NCBI RefSeq assembly: GCF_018070045.1
Contig: NZ_JAGPYK010000012.1
Location: forward strand, 1-64,000
Direction of reading: 5' to 3'
Length of the DNA: 64,000 nt
Origin: Micromonospora sp. U21
GTDB taxonomy: Bacteria > Actinomycetota > Actinomycetes > Mycobacteriales > Micromonosporaceae
How positions within the stretch are numbered: the first letter of the stretch is position 1; every line of letters begins with the position of its first letter. The notes beneath the pieces are model-generated. The model made no database searches and had not been told where the DNA came from. It saw only the letters and a program-made list of their open reading frames with translations. Shown one piece after another: positions 1 through 8,756 of this stretch. The position numbers and the translations under genes were made by a program.

Positions 1-63
1 AAGCCCTCCAGCGCCGATGGTACTGCACTCGTGAGGGTGTGGGAGAGTAGGACGCCGCCGGAC
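1..63 (+). rRNA. rrf: 5S ribosomal RNA, 3' part
   Basis: The first 63 bases match the 3' half of actinobacterial 5S rRNA, including the GCGCCGATGGTACTGC segment and the GGTGTGGGAGAGTAGGAC segment before the final GCCGCCGGAC. The 5' half lies upstream, so the window opens at the end of an rRNA operon. A perfect hairpin follows within 10 bases, as expected for the operon terminator. Confidence 0.93.
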
Positions 64-70
64 AAACATT

Positions 71-106
71 CGTCAGGGCCACCCCAGAAATGGGGTGGCC
101 CTGACG
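71..106 (+). terminator. rRNA operon terminator hairpin
   Basis: CGTCAGGGCCACCCCA pairs perfectly with TGGGGTGGCCCTGACG around a GAAA tetraloop, giving a 16-bp stem. It sits directly behind the 5S rRNA and before the convergent gene ending at 153, so it can stop transcription from both sides. No long T tract follows, which is usual in this G+C range. Confidence 0.88.
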
Positions 107-152
107 CATTTCGGCACCCAGAACCGGCGCCCGGGTGGACGCCGCTCCGGCT

Positions 153-839
153 TCAGTCCCGGGTCTGCATGCCGCCGCGCAGGGTGCGGAACAGGCCCCC
201 GGCGTCGGTGACCGACCGCCCCGGGAACATCGCCATCACCACGCTGCCGTGGTCCGCCCAGCCGCACACGGCGAAATCGCCGCCCTCGCCGCTGGTGTTG
301 CCGCACTTCATCACGCCGCCCAGTTCGCCCGCGGACACCTCGCGCAGGCCGGTCACCTTGCCGGTCTCGTCGGACATCAAGCCGAAGAGGCTGTCCAGGT
401 CCCGCTCCGGCTGCCAGAGCAGGGTGGTGCCCCCGAAGATCAGCACCGACCGCTTGTCGTCGGCCGGATCGCGGTAGACCGTGCCGAAACTGCGGTCCAG
501 CTCGATGTCGGCGGCCAGGCCGCTGCGCAGGTAGTCCGCCGTGCTCTTCGCGCGTTCGCTGTCGTCCCGGGTCAGGCCGGCCACCTGGTCCGGCGAGGTC
601 AGCCGGGTGTCCTTCTGCTGCACGACCCGCCACCCGCCGGCGCCCAGCACGCCCGCACCGGCCAGGCCGACGACCAGCGCGACCGCCCAGCCGATCCGGC
701 GCCGCCGGGACCACCCACCACGTGGCTCGTCGGGGTCACCCCCCGGGTCCCGGGTGCTCAGCTGGATCGGCTCCTCGGTCAGCTCCACCGGCTCGCGACC
801 GTCGTCGAGCGGGCGCTCAGTGAGATGTGCGTCGGACAT
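153..839 (-). CDS. Membrane-anchored protein of unknown function, paralogue of the gene at 16928-18334
   Basis: A 228-residue protein. A polar, acidic N-terminus is followed by a basic WSRRRRIG stretch and one membrane helix (about residues 49-67). The remaining roughly 160 residues, presumably outside the cell, carry KRSVLIFGGT, two cysteines (MKCGN and AVCGW) and an ADHGSVVMAMF segment. The same pattern recurs in the protein at 16928-18334, so the two share a C-terminal domain. I do not recognise a named family. The ATG at 839 is chosen because TACGGT lies 7 nt upstream (847-852), consistent with leaderless translation. It is divergent from valS across 70 bp. Confidence 0.8.
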   Translation of the reverse strand: MSDAHLTERPLDDGREPVELTEEPIQLSTRDPGGDPDEPRGGWSRRRRIGWAVALVVGLAGAGVLGAGGWRVVQQKDTRLTSPDQVAGLTRDDSERAKSTADYLRSGLAADIELDRSFGTVYRDPADDKRSVLIFGGTTLLWQPERDLDSLFGLMSDETGKVTGLREVSAGELGGVMKCGNTSGEGGDFAVCGWADHGSVVMAMFPGRSVTDAGGLFRTLRGGMQTRD

Positions 840-846
840 AGCCGAC

Positions 847-852
847 ACCGTA
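847..852 (-). promoter_or_regulatory. -10 element TACGGT of the gene at 153-839
   Basis: On the minus strand TACGGT ends 7 nt before the ATG at 839, placing the transcript start at or next to the start codon. No -35 element is clear. Confidence 0.55.
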
Positions 853-896
853 CGCGAATGGTAGGTGGCGCACGTCGGGTCCGCGGAAGCCCTCCG

Positions 897-902
897 TAGA
901 CT
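897..902 (+). promoter_or_regulatory. -10 element TAGACT of valS
   Basis: TAGACT is followed by 7 nt and the valS GTG at 910. With no ribosome-binding site in between, this indicates a leaderless valS transcript. Confidence 0.55.
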
Positions 903-909
903 TTCACGG

Positions 910-3528
910 GTGACCGACAGACTCGATGCCCGACGCCCCGACGTCCCGACCCTGGCCGGCCAGTACCAGCCCGCCGAGGTAGAGCAGCGACGGTACGAGC
1001 AGTGGGTAGCCGCCGGGCACTTCCGGGCCTCCGCCGACAGCGACAAGCCTCCGTTCACCATCGTCATCCCGCCGCCGAACGTCACCGGCTCTCTGCACAT
1101 GGGCCACGCCCTGGACCACACAGTGCAGGACGCCCTGGTGCGGCGGAAGCGGATGCAGGGCTTCGAGGCGCTGTGGCTGCCCGGGATGGACCACGCCGGC
1201 ATCGCCACCCAGAACGTCGTCGAGCGGCAGCTCGCCGCCCAGGGGCTGTCCCGGCACGACCTGGGCCGGGAGAAGTTCGTCGAGCGGGTCTGGCAGTGGA
1301 AGGCCGAGTCCGGTGGTGCCATCCTCGGCCAGATGCGCCGCCTCGGCGACTCCGTCGACTGGGACCGTGAGCGCTTCACCATGGACGAGGGCCTGTCCCG
1401 GGCCGTCCAGACGATCTTCAAGAAGCTGTACGACGACAACCTCATCTACCGGGCCAACCGGATCATCAACTGGTGCCCGCGCTGCCTGACCGCGCTCTCC
1501 GACATCGAGGTCGAGCACACCGACGACGACGGTGAGCTGATCTCCATCCGGTACAGCGACGAGGTCGTGGTGGCCACCACCCGGGTCGAGACGATGCTGG
1601 GCGACACCGCCGTGGCGGTGCACCCGGACGACGAGCGCTACCAGCACCTCATCGGCACCGAGGTCGAGCTGCCGCTGACCGGGCGCCGCATTCCGATCGT
1701 CGCCGACGCGCACGTCGACCCGTCGTTCGGCACCGGCATGGTGAAGGTGACCCCGGCGCACGACCCGAACGACTTCGAGATCGGCCAGCGGCACGACCTG
1801 CCCGCGCTGACCGTGATGGACGAGCGCGGTGTGATCACCGTGCCCGGACCGTTCGAGGGGCTGGACCGGTTCGAGGCGCGACCGGCGATCGTCGCCGCCC
1901 TGCGGGAACAGGGGCGGATCGTCGCCGAGAAACGGCCGTACGTGCACGCGGTCGGGCACTGCTCGCGCTGCCGTACGACGGTCGAGCCGCGGCTGTCGTT
2001 GCAGTGGTTCGTCAACACCGCCCCGCTGGCCCAGGCCGCCGGTGACGCGGTGCGCGACGGCCGGGTCCGGATTGAGCCGGCCGAGTTGGCCAAGCGCTAC
2101 TTCGCCTGGGTCGACAACATGCATGACTGGTGCATCTCCCGCCAGCTCTGGTGGGGGCACCGCATCCCGGTCTGGTACGGCCCGGCGGGCGAGATCGTCT
2201 GCGTCGGCCCCGACGAGGCGCCGCCGACCGGCGAGGGCTGGCACCAGGACGAGGATGTCCTCGACACCTGGTTCTCCAGCGGCCTGTGGCCCTTCTCCAC
2301 GCTCGGCTGGCCCGAGCAGACCCCGGAGCTGGCGAAGTTCTACCCGACCAGCGTGCTGGTCACCGGGTACGACATCCTGTTCTTCTGGGTCGCCCGGATG
2401 ATGATGTTCGGCCTCTACGCGATGGACGGCCGGCCGCCCTTCGACGTGGTCGCCCTGCACGGCATGGTTCGCGACCAGTTCGGCAAGAAGATGTCGAAGT
2501 CGTTCGGCAACGTGGTCGACCCGCTGGACTGGATCGACCGGTACGGAGCCGACGCCACCCGGTTCACCGTGGCCCGGGGCGGCAACCCCGGTCAGGACGT
2601 GCCGGTCAGCGAGGACTGGTGCCAGGGCTCGCGCAACTTCTGCAACAAGCTCTGGAACGCCACCCGGTTCGCGCTGATGAACGGGGCGCACACCACGGGC
2701 GACCTGCCGGCCGCCGAGCAGCTCTCCACCGTCGACCGGTGGATCCTGTCCCGGCTGTCGCACGTCACCGCCGAGGTGGACGAGCAGTTCGAGTCGTACG
2801 AGTTCGCCAAGGTGTGCGACCTGCTCTACCACTTCGCCTGGGACGACGTCTGCGACTGGTACGTCGAGCTGAGCAAGCCGGTGCTCGCCGAGGGCGGCGA
2901 GCGGGCGGACACCACCCGCCGGGTGCTCGGGCACGTGCTGGACCAGCTGCTGCGGCTGCTGCACCCGGTCATCCCGTTCGTCACCGAGGAACTGTGGCTC
3001 GCGCTGACCGGCGGCGAGACGGTGCAGACCGCCGCCTGGCCGGTGGCCGACCGTGCGCTGATCGACGACGCCGCCGAGGCGGAGCTGGCCAGCGTGCAGC
3101 GGGTGGTCACCGAGATCCGTCGGTTCCGTTCCGACCAGGGGCTGCGCCCGAGCCAGCGGGTGGCCGCCCGGCTGGACGGGCTCACCGGCGCCGGCATCGC
3201 GGCCCACGAGCCGCTGATCCGCTCTCTGGTGCGGCTGGACCCGGCCGGGGAGGACTTCCAGTCCAGCGCCACGCTGGCCATGCCCGGGGCGGTCGCTGTC
3301 GCGTTGGACACCCGGGGGTCGATCGACGTGGCCGCCGAGCGGGCCCGGCTGACCAAGGACCGCGCCGCCGCCGAGAAGGAGGTCGCGCAGGCCCGGGCGA
3401 AGCTCGACAACCCGGCCTTCATCGGCAAGGCCCCTGAGCCCGTCGTCGCGAAGATCCGCGATCGGCTGGCCACCGCCGAGGCCGACCTGGTCCGGATCGA
3501 CGCTGCTCTGGAGACGCTTCCCTCGTGA
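910..3528 (+). CDS. valS: Valyl-tRNA synthetase
   Basis: Class I aminoacyl-tRNA synthetase that charges tRNA-Val in the cytoplasm; 872 residues, the usual size. The HIGH signature is HMGH at residues 63-66, the KMSKS signature is at about 527-531, the editing domain lies between them, and the end (from about residue 805) is the alanine- and glutamate-rich coiled coil typical of ValS that binds the tRNA corner. The GTG at 910 is preferred over upstream in-frame codons because the TAGACT -10 element ends 7 nt before it. The last codons overlap the folC start (GTGA), so the two are translationally coupled. The order valS-folC-DUF4233-ndk is conserved in Actinobacteria. Confidence 0.97.
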   Translation: MTDRLDARRPDVPTLAGQYQPAEVEQRRYEQWVAAGHFRASADSDKPPFTIVIPPPNVTGSLHMGHALDHTVQDALVRRKRMQGFEALWLPGMDHAGIATQNVVERQLAAQGLSRHDLGREKFVERVWQWKAESGGAILGQMRRLGDSVDWDRERFTMDEGLSRAVQTIFKKLYDDNLIYRANRIINWCPRCLTALSDIEVEHTDDDGELISIRYSDEVVVATTRVETMLGDTAVAVHPDDERYQHLIGTEVELPLTGRRIPIVADAHVDPSFGTGMVKVTPAHDPNDFEIGQRHDLPALTVMDERGVITVPGPFEGLDRFEARPAIVAALREQGRIVAEKRPYVHAVGHCSRCRTTVEPRLSLQWFVNTAPLAQAAGDAVRDGRVRIEPAELAKRYFAWVDNMHDWCISRQLWWGHRIPVWYGPAGEIVCVGPDEAPPTGEGWHQDEDVLDTWFSSGLWPFSTLGWPEQTPELAKFYPTSVLVTGYDILFFWVARMMMFGLYAMDGRPPFDVVALHGMVRDQFGKKMSKSFGNVVDPLDWIDRYGADATRFTVARGGNPGQDVPVSEDWCQGSRNFCNKLWNATRFALMNGAHTTGDLPAAEQLSTVDRWILSRLSHVTAEVDEQFESYEFAKVCDLLYHFAWDDVCDWYVELSKPVLAEGGERADTTRRVLGHVLDQLLRLLHPVIPFVTEELWLALTGGETVQTAAWPVADRALIDDAAEAELASVQRVVTEIRRFRSDQGLRPSQRVAARLDGLTGAGIAAHEPLIRSLVRLDPAGEDFQSSATLAMPGAVAVALDTRGSIDVAAERARLTKDRAAAEKEVAQARAKLDNPAFIGKAPEPVVAKIRDRLATAEADLVRIDAALETLPS

Positions 3529-4859
3529 CCGACCGTTCCGATTTCGCCGCCGTCGAGGCCGAACTGGCCGCTCGCGGCTTCACCCGCATGGTCTTCGAGC
3601 TGGACCGGATCGAGTCTCTGCTCGACCTGCTCGGCAGCCCTCAGCGGGCGTACCCCGCGATCCACCTGACCGGCACCAACGGCAAGACCTCCACCGCACG
3701 AATGATCGACTCGCTGCTCCGGGCGTTCGGGCTGCACACCGGCCGGTACACCAGCCCGCACCTGGAAACCGTCCGGGAGCGGATCAGCCTGGACGGCGAG
3801 ACGGTCAGCGAGGAGCGGTTCGCCGCGGTGTACCGGGAGATCCGGCCGCTGGCCGAGCTGGTCGACGCGCGGTCGGACGAGCCGCTCACGTACTTCGACA
3901 TGACCACCGCGCTGGCGTTCGCCACGTTCGCCGACGCGCCGGTCGACATCGCGGTGGTCGAGGTGGGCCTCGGCGGCGCCGAGGACGCCACCAACGTCAT
4001 TCAGGCCGGGGTCTGCGTGATCACCCCGATCGCGTTGGACCACACCGAGTGGCTCGGCGACACGCTTCAGGACATCGCGCTCGCCAAGGCCGGCATCATC
4101 CACCCGGGCGCCACCGTGATCGCGGCGGCGCAGGAGGAGGAGGCGGCGGGTCCGCTCCTCGAACGCTGCGCCGAGGTCGGGGCCACCATCGCCCGGGAGG
4201 GCGCCGAGTTCGGCGTACTGCGCCGGGAGATCGCGGTCGGTGGGCAGGTGCTCAGCCTGCAGGGCCTGGGCGGCGTCTACGACGAGGTGTTCATTCCGCT
4301 GCACGGCGCGCACCAGGCGCAGAACGCCGCGGTGGCGCTCGCCGCGGTGGAGGCGTTCCTGGGTGCCGGGACCACGCGGCAGTTGGATGTCGAGGCGGTC
4401 CGGGAGGGCTTCGCGACGGCCAGCTCTCCGGGCCGGCTGGAGCGGGTACGCAACGCCCCGACGATCCTGCTGGACGGCGCGCACAACCCGCACGGCATGG
4501 CGGCCACGGTGACCGCGCTGCAGGAGGAGTTCGCGTTCAGCAAGCTGGTGGCGGTGGTCGGCGTGCTCGCCGACAAGGACGCGCCCGGCCTGCTGGAGCT
4601 GCTGGAGCCGGTCGTGGACCTGGTGGTGGTCACCCGCAACAGTTCGCCGCGGGCGATGCCGACGGCGGAACTCGCCGCGCTGGCCGTCGAGATCTTCGGT
4701 GAGGAGCGGGTCGAGGTGGCCGAGGAGATGCCGGATGCGATCGAGACGGCGGTGGCACTGGCCGAGGAGGACGTCCCGGGTGAGCTCAGCGGAGTCGGGG
4801 TGCTGGTCACGGGATCGGTGGTGACGGTGGCCGACGCCCGTCGGCTGCTGAAGCGATGA
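3525..4859 (+). CDS. folC: Dihydrofolate synthase / folylpolyglutamate synthase
   Basis: Mur-ligase-type ATP-dependent enzyme that adds glutamate to dihydropteroate and extends the polyglutamate tail of folates. The 444 residues contain the P-loop GTNGKT at 50-55, the SPHLETVRERI folate loop after it, a DHTEWLGDT segment in the central domain and the C-terminal LLDGAHNPHG motif. The GTG start overlaps the valS stop by four bases, and its own stop overlaps the next start (ATGA), making a tightly coupled valS-folC-DUF4233 unit. The length fits bifunctional actinobacterial FolC. Confidence 0.95.
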   Translation: MTDRSDFAAVEAELAARGFTRMVFELDRIESLLDLLGSPQRAYPAIHLTGTNGKTSTARMIDSLLRAFGLHTGRYTSPHLETVRERISLDGETVSEERFAAVYREIRPLAELVDARSDEPLTYFDMTTALAFATFADAPVDIAVVEVGLGGAEDATNVIQAGVCVITPIALDHTEWLGDTLQDIALAKAGIIHPGATVIAAAQEEEAAGPLLERCAEVGATIAREGAEFGVLRREIAVGGQVLSLQGLGGVYDEVFIPLHGAHQAQNAAVALAAVEAFLGAGTTRQLDVEAVREGFATASSPGRLERVRNAPTILLDGAHNPHGMAATVTALQEEFAFSKLVAVVGVLADKDAPGLLELLEPVVDLVVVTRNSSPRAMPTAELAALAVEIFGEERVEVAEEMPDAIETAVALAEEDVPGELSGVGVLVTGSVVTVADARRLLKR

Positions 4860-5374
4860 CCGGCCCCGAGCGGGACCGCCGCACCGCCGAGCACCCACCG
4901 GCGGACCAGCCCACCGCCGGGTCGCCGACCGACCAACCCGCCGAGGGGTCCCCGGCCGACCAGCCCGCGGTCGCTTCGCCGACCGATCAGCTCACGGCCG
5001 GGTCGCCGGGCGAGGAGCCCGCGGTCGGGCAGGCCCGGCGGTCCGGGCTGCGCAACCCGGAGCGGGCGGTACGGGGCCTGGGCGCCGGGACCCTCAGCCT
5101 GGAGGCGTTGGTGCTGGTGCTGGCCATCCAGCCGATCCGCGTGGTCGGCGGCGACCTGGGCGGGGCCGCGATCGCCGTGGTGGTGGCCCTGGCGGTGGTC
5201 GCCATCCTGCTCGCCGGCGTGATGCGCCGCCCGTGGGCCTGGCACGCCGGCACCGCGCTCCAGGGCCTGCTGATGCTGGCCGGCCTGCTGCACTGGTCCC
5301 TGTTCGCGCTGGGTGTCATCTTCGCCCTGGTCTGGGTGTACGCGCTGCACGTCCGCCGGGTCATCCTCGGCTGA
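4856..5374 (+). CDS. DUF4233 membrane protein
   Basis: A 172-residue protein whose C-terminal 110 residues hold about four hydrophobic helices (ALVLVLAIQPI, AIAVVVALAVVAILLAG, LQGLLMLAGLLHW, LFALGVIFALVWVYAL), matching DUF4233, the small membrane protein found after folC in Actinobacteria. The first 60 residues are a low-complexity repeat of units such as GSPTDQPAE, probably disordered and cytoplasmic. The ATG overlaps the folC stop. Function is unknown. In many relatives ndk follows directly; here a reverse-strand gene lies between. Confidence 0.87.
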   Translation: MTGPERDRRTAEHPPADQPTAGSPTDQPAEGSPADQPAVASPTDQLTAGSPGEEPAVGQARRSGLRNPERAVRGLGAGTLSLEALVLVLAIQPIRVVGGDLGGAAIAVVVALAVVAILLAGVMRRPWAWHAGTALQGLLMLAGLLHWSLFALGVIFALVWVYALHVRRVILG

Positions 5375-5401
5375 CGCCGACCCGGATGGCCGCGTTCGCG
5401 G

Positions 5402-6805
5402 TCAGGCGTCGGCGCGTTCGCGCCACTGGGTGAGGGCGATGCCGTGGCCGTCCGGGTCGCGGAACGCCGCCGCCCACACCTCCAGCCTGGTGCCCCGGTT
5501 GACGATCCGGGGCGCGTACGTGAAGCGGACACCCGACCCGCGCAGCCGCCCGTACGCCGCCTCGATGTCGTCCACCTCGAGGTTGACGTGCACCAGCCGC
5601 CGGCTGATCGGCGCGGCCCCGGTCACCTCGCGCAGCACCAGGCGGGTCGTGCCGGAGGCGAGCACCGCGTTGCCGGCGCCCTGGTCGACCTCGCTGAAGC
5701 CGAGCACATCGCGGTAGAACTCGAGCGACCGGGCCAGGTCGGTGACCAGCAGCGTGAGGCCCACTCCGCTGATCGGGGCGGCCGGATCGGCGGCGGCCTC
5801 CGTGTCGTACCCGAAGATCGCCTCGTCCAGCTCCTCGGCGGTGACGGTCTCGCGCGCGGCGCCCGGCGGGGTGGGATCGTCCAGCGGCAGGTCGAGCGGG
5901 TCCAGCGGGTCTGTCATGCCCGGAGCGGATCGCTGCGCGGGAGGTGGGTCGAAGCGCTGTGCGGTGGGCGGGTCGAAGCGGTCCTCGGCGGGTGGGGCGG
6001 GTTGGTCGTCCTCCGGCTGGTCGAAGCGCTCCTCGGCGGGCGGACGCGGCGCGGGGGTGGCCCGCCGGGGCAGCCCGCCGCCGGCCGACTGGCCGCCGGC
6101 CGGCTGCTCGACCACGACACCCTCCAACACCACCGGGCCGCCGGGGCTCTGGTGCACCACCACCGGCTCGCGTTCCTCGGGGGGCGCGACGTCCAGGTCG
6201 TCACGGAGCGGCTCGGGCCCGGGTGCGTCGCGGAACGGGTCGCCGAGGGGGTCGCGGAAGTCGTCGTCTGGCCCGCGGTCGGCCCACGGCGGGGCGTCCT
6301 GCTGGATCAGCATCTCGTCCAGGGGCTCGGCGTCGGCGAACTCGGGTGGCAGGTCGGCGACGGCCGCGGCGGTCTCGGCGTGGGTGGCCACGTCGTCCCA
6401 GAGGACCTTGACGTGCCGCTGATCGTCCAGCGCGACCCGGATCGGCAGGGTCTGGCCCAGCGACGGCCACTTGGCGACCGGCACCCGCGGCTCGATGATC
6501 TTCTTGGACCGGGGCGGCAGGCCGGGGGCGTCGATCACCAGTTGCAGCTCACAACGGCCGAACGCGTACTGGGTGGGTGGCTCGGAGGCGCTGTGCACGT
6601 GCCCGACGCCGACGACCCAGGTGCGCCCACCGCCGCGCACGGTCGCCAGCGCGATCGCCAGCACCAGCAGGGCGACCCCGAGCGCCACGATGGCCCAGCT
6701 GGTCATGCCCAGCCCGAAGAGGACGACGAACGTGGCCACGGTGCCCAGCACCGTGCCGATCAACTTGCGTACCGGCGCGATGGGTCGGTTCCCGCCATTC
6801 GCCAC
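5402..6805 (-). CDS. Two-helix membrane protein with C-terminal glyoxalase/VOC domain
   Basis: A 467-residue protein with an unusual build. Residues about 10-60 form two membrane helices (VATFVVLFGLGM and AIVALGVALLVLAIALA). A globular section to about 150 follows, then about 160 residues rich in proline, aspartate and glutamate. The last 120 residues fold like a glyoxalase/bleomycin-resistance (VOC) domain, with VTDLARSLEFYRDVLGF, HVNLEVDDIEAAY and FRDPDGHGIALTQW. The GTG at 6805 has GGGAGG six bases upstream. It runs against the folC and ndk transcripts, interrupting a conserved actinobacterial gene order. Substrate and purpose are unknown; a membrane-tethered VOC protein is rare. Confidence 0.85.
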   Translation of the reverse strand: MANGGNRPIAPVRKLIGTVLGTVATFVVLFGLGMTSWAIVALGVALLVLAIALATVRGGGRTWVVGVGHVHSASEPPTQYAFGRCELQLVIDAPGLPPRSKKIIEPRVPVAKWPSLGQTLPIRVALDDQRHVKVLWDDVATHAETAAAVADLPPEFADAEPLDEMLIQQDAPPWADRGPDDDFRDPLGDPFRDAPGPEPLRDDLDVAPPEEREPVVVHQSPGGPVVLEGVVVEQPAGGQSAGGGLPRRATPAPRPPAEERFDQPEDDQPAPPAEDRFDPPTAQRFDPPPAQRSAPGMTDPLDPLDLPLDDPTPPGAARETVTAEELDEAIFGYDTEAAADPAAPISGVGLTLLVTDLARSLEFYRDVLGFSEVDQGAGNAVLASGTTRLVLREVTGAAPISRRLVHVNLEVDDIEAAYGRLRGSGVRFTYAPRIVNRGTRLEVWAAAFRDPDGHGIALTQWRERADA

Positions 6806-6894
6806 AGTGGACCTCCCGGGGTCAGGGCCAGGCTAGGCCGGATCGGCCACCGGAGGAAAGACCGGCCGCCGCGCCGGCGCCGGGACCGGGTCGC

Positions 6895-6900
6895 TAGGCT
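6895..6900 (+). promoter_or_regulatory. -10 element TAGGCT upstream of ndk
   Basis: TAGGCT lies 46 nt before the ndk GTG. It would give a leader of about 40 nt that contains the AGGAGG ribosome-binding site at 6933-6938. This is needed because ndk is cut off from the valS operon by the reverse-strand gene. Confidence 0.45.
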
Positions 6901-6946
6901 GACCGTACCGATCCCGAGCGTTCAGCGCGTACAGGAGGAACCCAGC

Positions 6947-7372
6947 GTGTCCAGCAACAGCCCGGATGAGCGCAGCCTCGTTCTGATCAAGCCCGACGCG
7001 GTCCGCCGCGGCCTGGTCGGCGAGGTCCTCTCCCGCTTCGAGCGCAAGGGGCTGCGGATCGACGCGATGGTGCACCGGACGATGGACGCCGCGCTCGCCG
7101 ACGAGCACTACGCCGAGCACGTCGACAAGGCGTTCTACCCGCCGCTGAAGGACTTCATGACCGGCGGTCCGCTGGTCGCCCTGGTGCTCTCCGGCGACCA
7201 GGTCATCGACGTGGTTCGCGGGCTGGTCGGCGCGACCGACGGGCGCAAGGCCGCCGCCGGCACCATCCGGGGTGACCTGTCGCTGTCCAACCGGGAGAAC
7301 CTGGTGCACGCCTCCGACTCGCCGGACAGCGCCAAGCGCGAGATCGCGCTCTGGTTCCCCGAGTTGGGCTGA
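6947..7372 (+). CDS. ndk: Nucleoside diphosphate kinase
   Basis: Transfers the gamma-phosphate of ATP to nucleoside diphosphates, balancing NTP and dNTP pools in the cytoplasm. At 141 residues it is full length. The N-terminal SLVLIKPDAVRRGL strand and the active-site histidine segment NLVHASDSPDSAKREI are intact. The GTG at 6947 is set by a strong AGGAGG ribosome-binding site nine bases upstream. It belongs to the valS-folC-DUF4233-ndk neighbourhood but must use its own promoter here. Confidence 0.96.
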   Translation: MSSNSPDERSLVLIKPDAVRRGLVGEVLSRFERKGLRIDAMVHRTMDAALADEHYAEHVDKAFYPPLKDFMTGGPLVALVLSGDQVIDVVRGLVGATDGRKAAAGTIRGDLSLSNRENLVHASDSPDSAKREIALWFPELG

Positions 7373-7409
7373 CGCCCACCGGCCCGGGGTCGACCGACGA
7401 CGCCCGGGT

Positions 7410-8285
7410 TCAGCCGACCGCCGGCACCTTCGCCGGGTTGCCGACCACGTAGATCCCGGTGATCCGTCCGTCGGCCGCGGCGATGGTCAGCGTGTACCGA
7501 CTGCCGTCCGCGCGGGTGATCAGCATCGCGGGTTCCCCGTTGAGCTCGATCGGATCCGCGGTCATCGGGCGACGCGGGCCGTAGACCCCGGCGTAGAACC
7601 GGGCGATCCGGTCCGCGCCGGTGACCGGGTTGAGGGCCGCCGGCACCCGGCCACCGCCGTCGTTCCACGCGGTGGCGTCGGCGGCCACCAGGTCGGTGAG
7701 CCTCGCCAGGTCACCGTCGCGGGCGGCGGCGAGGAACGCGTCCAGCAGCCGCTCCCGCTCCGGGCGGCTGGCGGTGAACCGGCGCTGCTCCTGGCGTACC
7801 CGCGCGGTCGCCCGGTGATACAGCTGCCGACAGTCGGCGGCGGACCGGTCCAGGATCTCGGCGATCTCCGCGTACGGCAGGTCGAAGGCCGTGTGCAGGA
7901 CGTACACCGCCCGCTCCGGGGGGGTGAGCCGCTCCAGAACGTGCAGCAACGCGGTGGAGAGCGAGTCGCGTAGCTCCACCCGGTCCAACGGTCCGAACGG
8001 CGAGGGCGCGGTCGGCACCGGCTCGGGCAGCCACGTCCCGACGTACGTCTCGCGGGCCGCCTGCCGGGCGCGCAGCCGGTCCAGGGCCAACCGGGTGACC
8101 ACCCGGGACAGGTACCGGCGCGGCTCGTCGACCCGTGCGCGGTCCACCGCCAGCCAGCGCAGGTACGCCTCCTGGAGCACGTCCTCCGCGTCGTGCCGGC
8201 TGCCGAGCAGGCGGTAGGCGAGCCCGAGCAGCATCGGCCGGTGCGTCTGGAGCGCACCGGCCGCCTCTGCCGCCTCGGTCGTCAC
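7410..8285 (-). CDS. ECF41-type (SigJ-like) RNA polymerase sigma factor
   Basis: A 291-residue extracytoplasmic-function sigma factor. Region 2 (about residues 10-80) holds RLLGSRHDAEDVLQEAYLRW, the linker holds the ECF41 hallmark WLPEP, and region 4 follows (LTPPERAVYVLH to about 170). The C-terminal third is an NTF2/SnoaL-like domain with the ECF41 signature WNDGGGR. In this family the C-terminal domain replaces a separate anti-sigma factor. The GTG at 8285 overlaps the stop of the AhpD-like gene (GTGA), the typical ECF41 arrangement. Upstream of the pair lies an ECF41-type promoter (8757-8784), so the operon is probably autoregulated. The inducing signal is unknown. Confidence 0.93.
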   Translation of the reverse strand: MTTEAAEAAGALQTHRPMLLGLAYRLLGSRHDAEDVLQEAYLRWLAVDRARVDEPRRYLSRVVTRLALDRLRARQAARETYVGTWLPEPVPTAPSPFGPLDRVELRDSLSTALLHVLERLTPPERAVYVLHTAFDLPYAEIAEILDRSAADCRQLYHRATARVRQEQRRFTASRPERERLLDAFLAAARDGDLARLTDLVAADATAWNDGGGRVPAALNPVTGADRIARFYAGVYGPRRPMTADPIELNGEPAMLITRADGSRYTLTIAAADGRITGIYVVGNPAKVPAVG

Positions 8286-8722
8286 ACCTGGGCCGGAGGC
8301 TCTAACCGCATGGTCACCGCGATCCGATTCCACACGTTGATTGTGGCAATCGCGAGAACGAGGTCGGCCAGTTCCTTCTCCGACCAGACCTTCGCGGCGG
8401 TGTCCCACACCTCATCCGGCACCCCGTGCTCGCCGAGCCGGGTGACCGCGTCGGTGAGATCCAGTGCGGCCCGCTCCCGCTCGTCAAAGAACGTCGACTC
8501 CCGCCAGGTGGCGACCGCGAACAGTCGCCGGCTCGACTCGCCGTTGGCGAGCGCGTCCCGGCTGTGCATGTCCACGCAGTACGCGCACCCGTTGATCATC
8601 GACGCCCGCAGCTTGACCAGCTCCAGCACGGTGTGGTCGACGTTCGACTGGACGTACTTCTCCAGTCCCATGACGGCCTGGTACGCCTTCGGCGCCACCT
8701 CGCCGGGATTCATCCGCTGCAC
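8282..8722 (-). CDS. AhpD-like / carboxymuconolactone decarboxylase family protein
   Basis: A 146-residue all-helical protein with the CxxC-x3-H redox centre in GCAYCVDMHSRDA, as in AhpD-type peroxidases and YciW/CMD proteins. It is the usual partner of ECF41 sigma factors (the 'COE' genes: carboxymuconolactone decarboxylase, oxidoreductase, epimerase) and probably reduces an unidentified peroxide or disulphide. The GTG at 8722 is chosen because GGGGAGG sits five bases upstream; the ATG three codons inside would be too far from it. Its stop overlaps the sigma factor start. Confidence 0.9.
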   Translation of the reverse strand: MQRMNPGEVAPKAYQAVMGLEKYVQSNVDHTVLELVKLRASMINGCAYCVDMHSRDALANGESSRRLFAVATWRESTFFDERERAALDLTDAVTRLGEHGVPDEVWDTAAKVWSEKELADLVLAIATINVWNRIAVTMRLEPPAQV

Positions 8723-8756
8723 GACTACCTCCCCTGATCGGTTTCGACACCCGTAC

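Noticed and set aside
840..909. A T-box or other riboswitch before valS
   Set aside because: The gap to the divergent gene is only 70 bp and the predicted transcript starts at the GTG, leaving no leader.
904..3207. A 767-codon open frame antisense to valS, and similar long antisense frames over ileS, the RNase E/G gene, comEC and lepA
   Set aside because: High G+C removes stop codons from other frames. These frames lack domain motifs, whereas the sense frames carry complete known domains.
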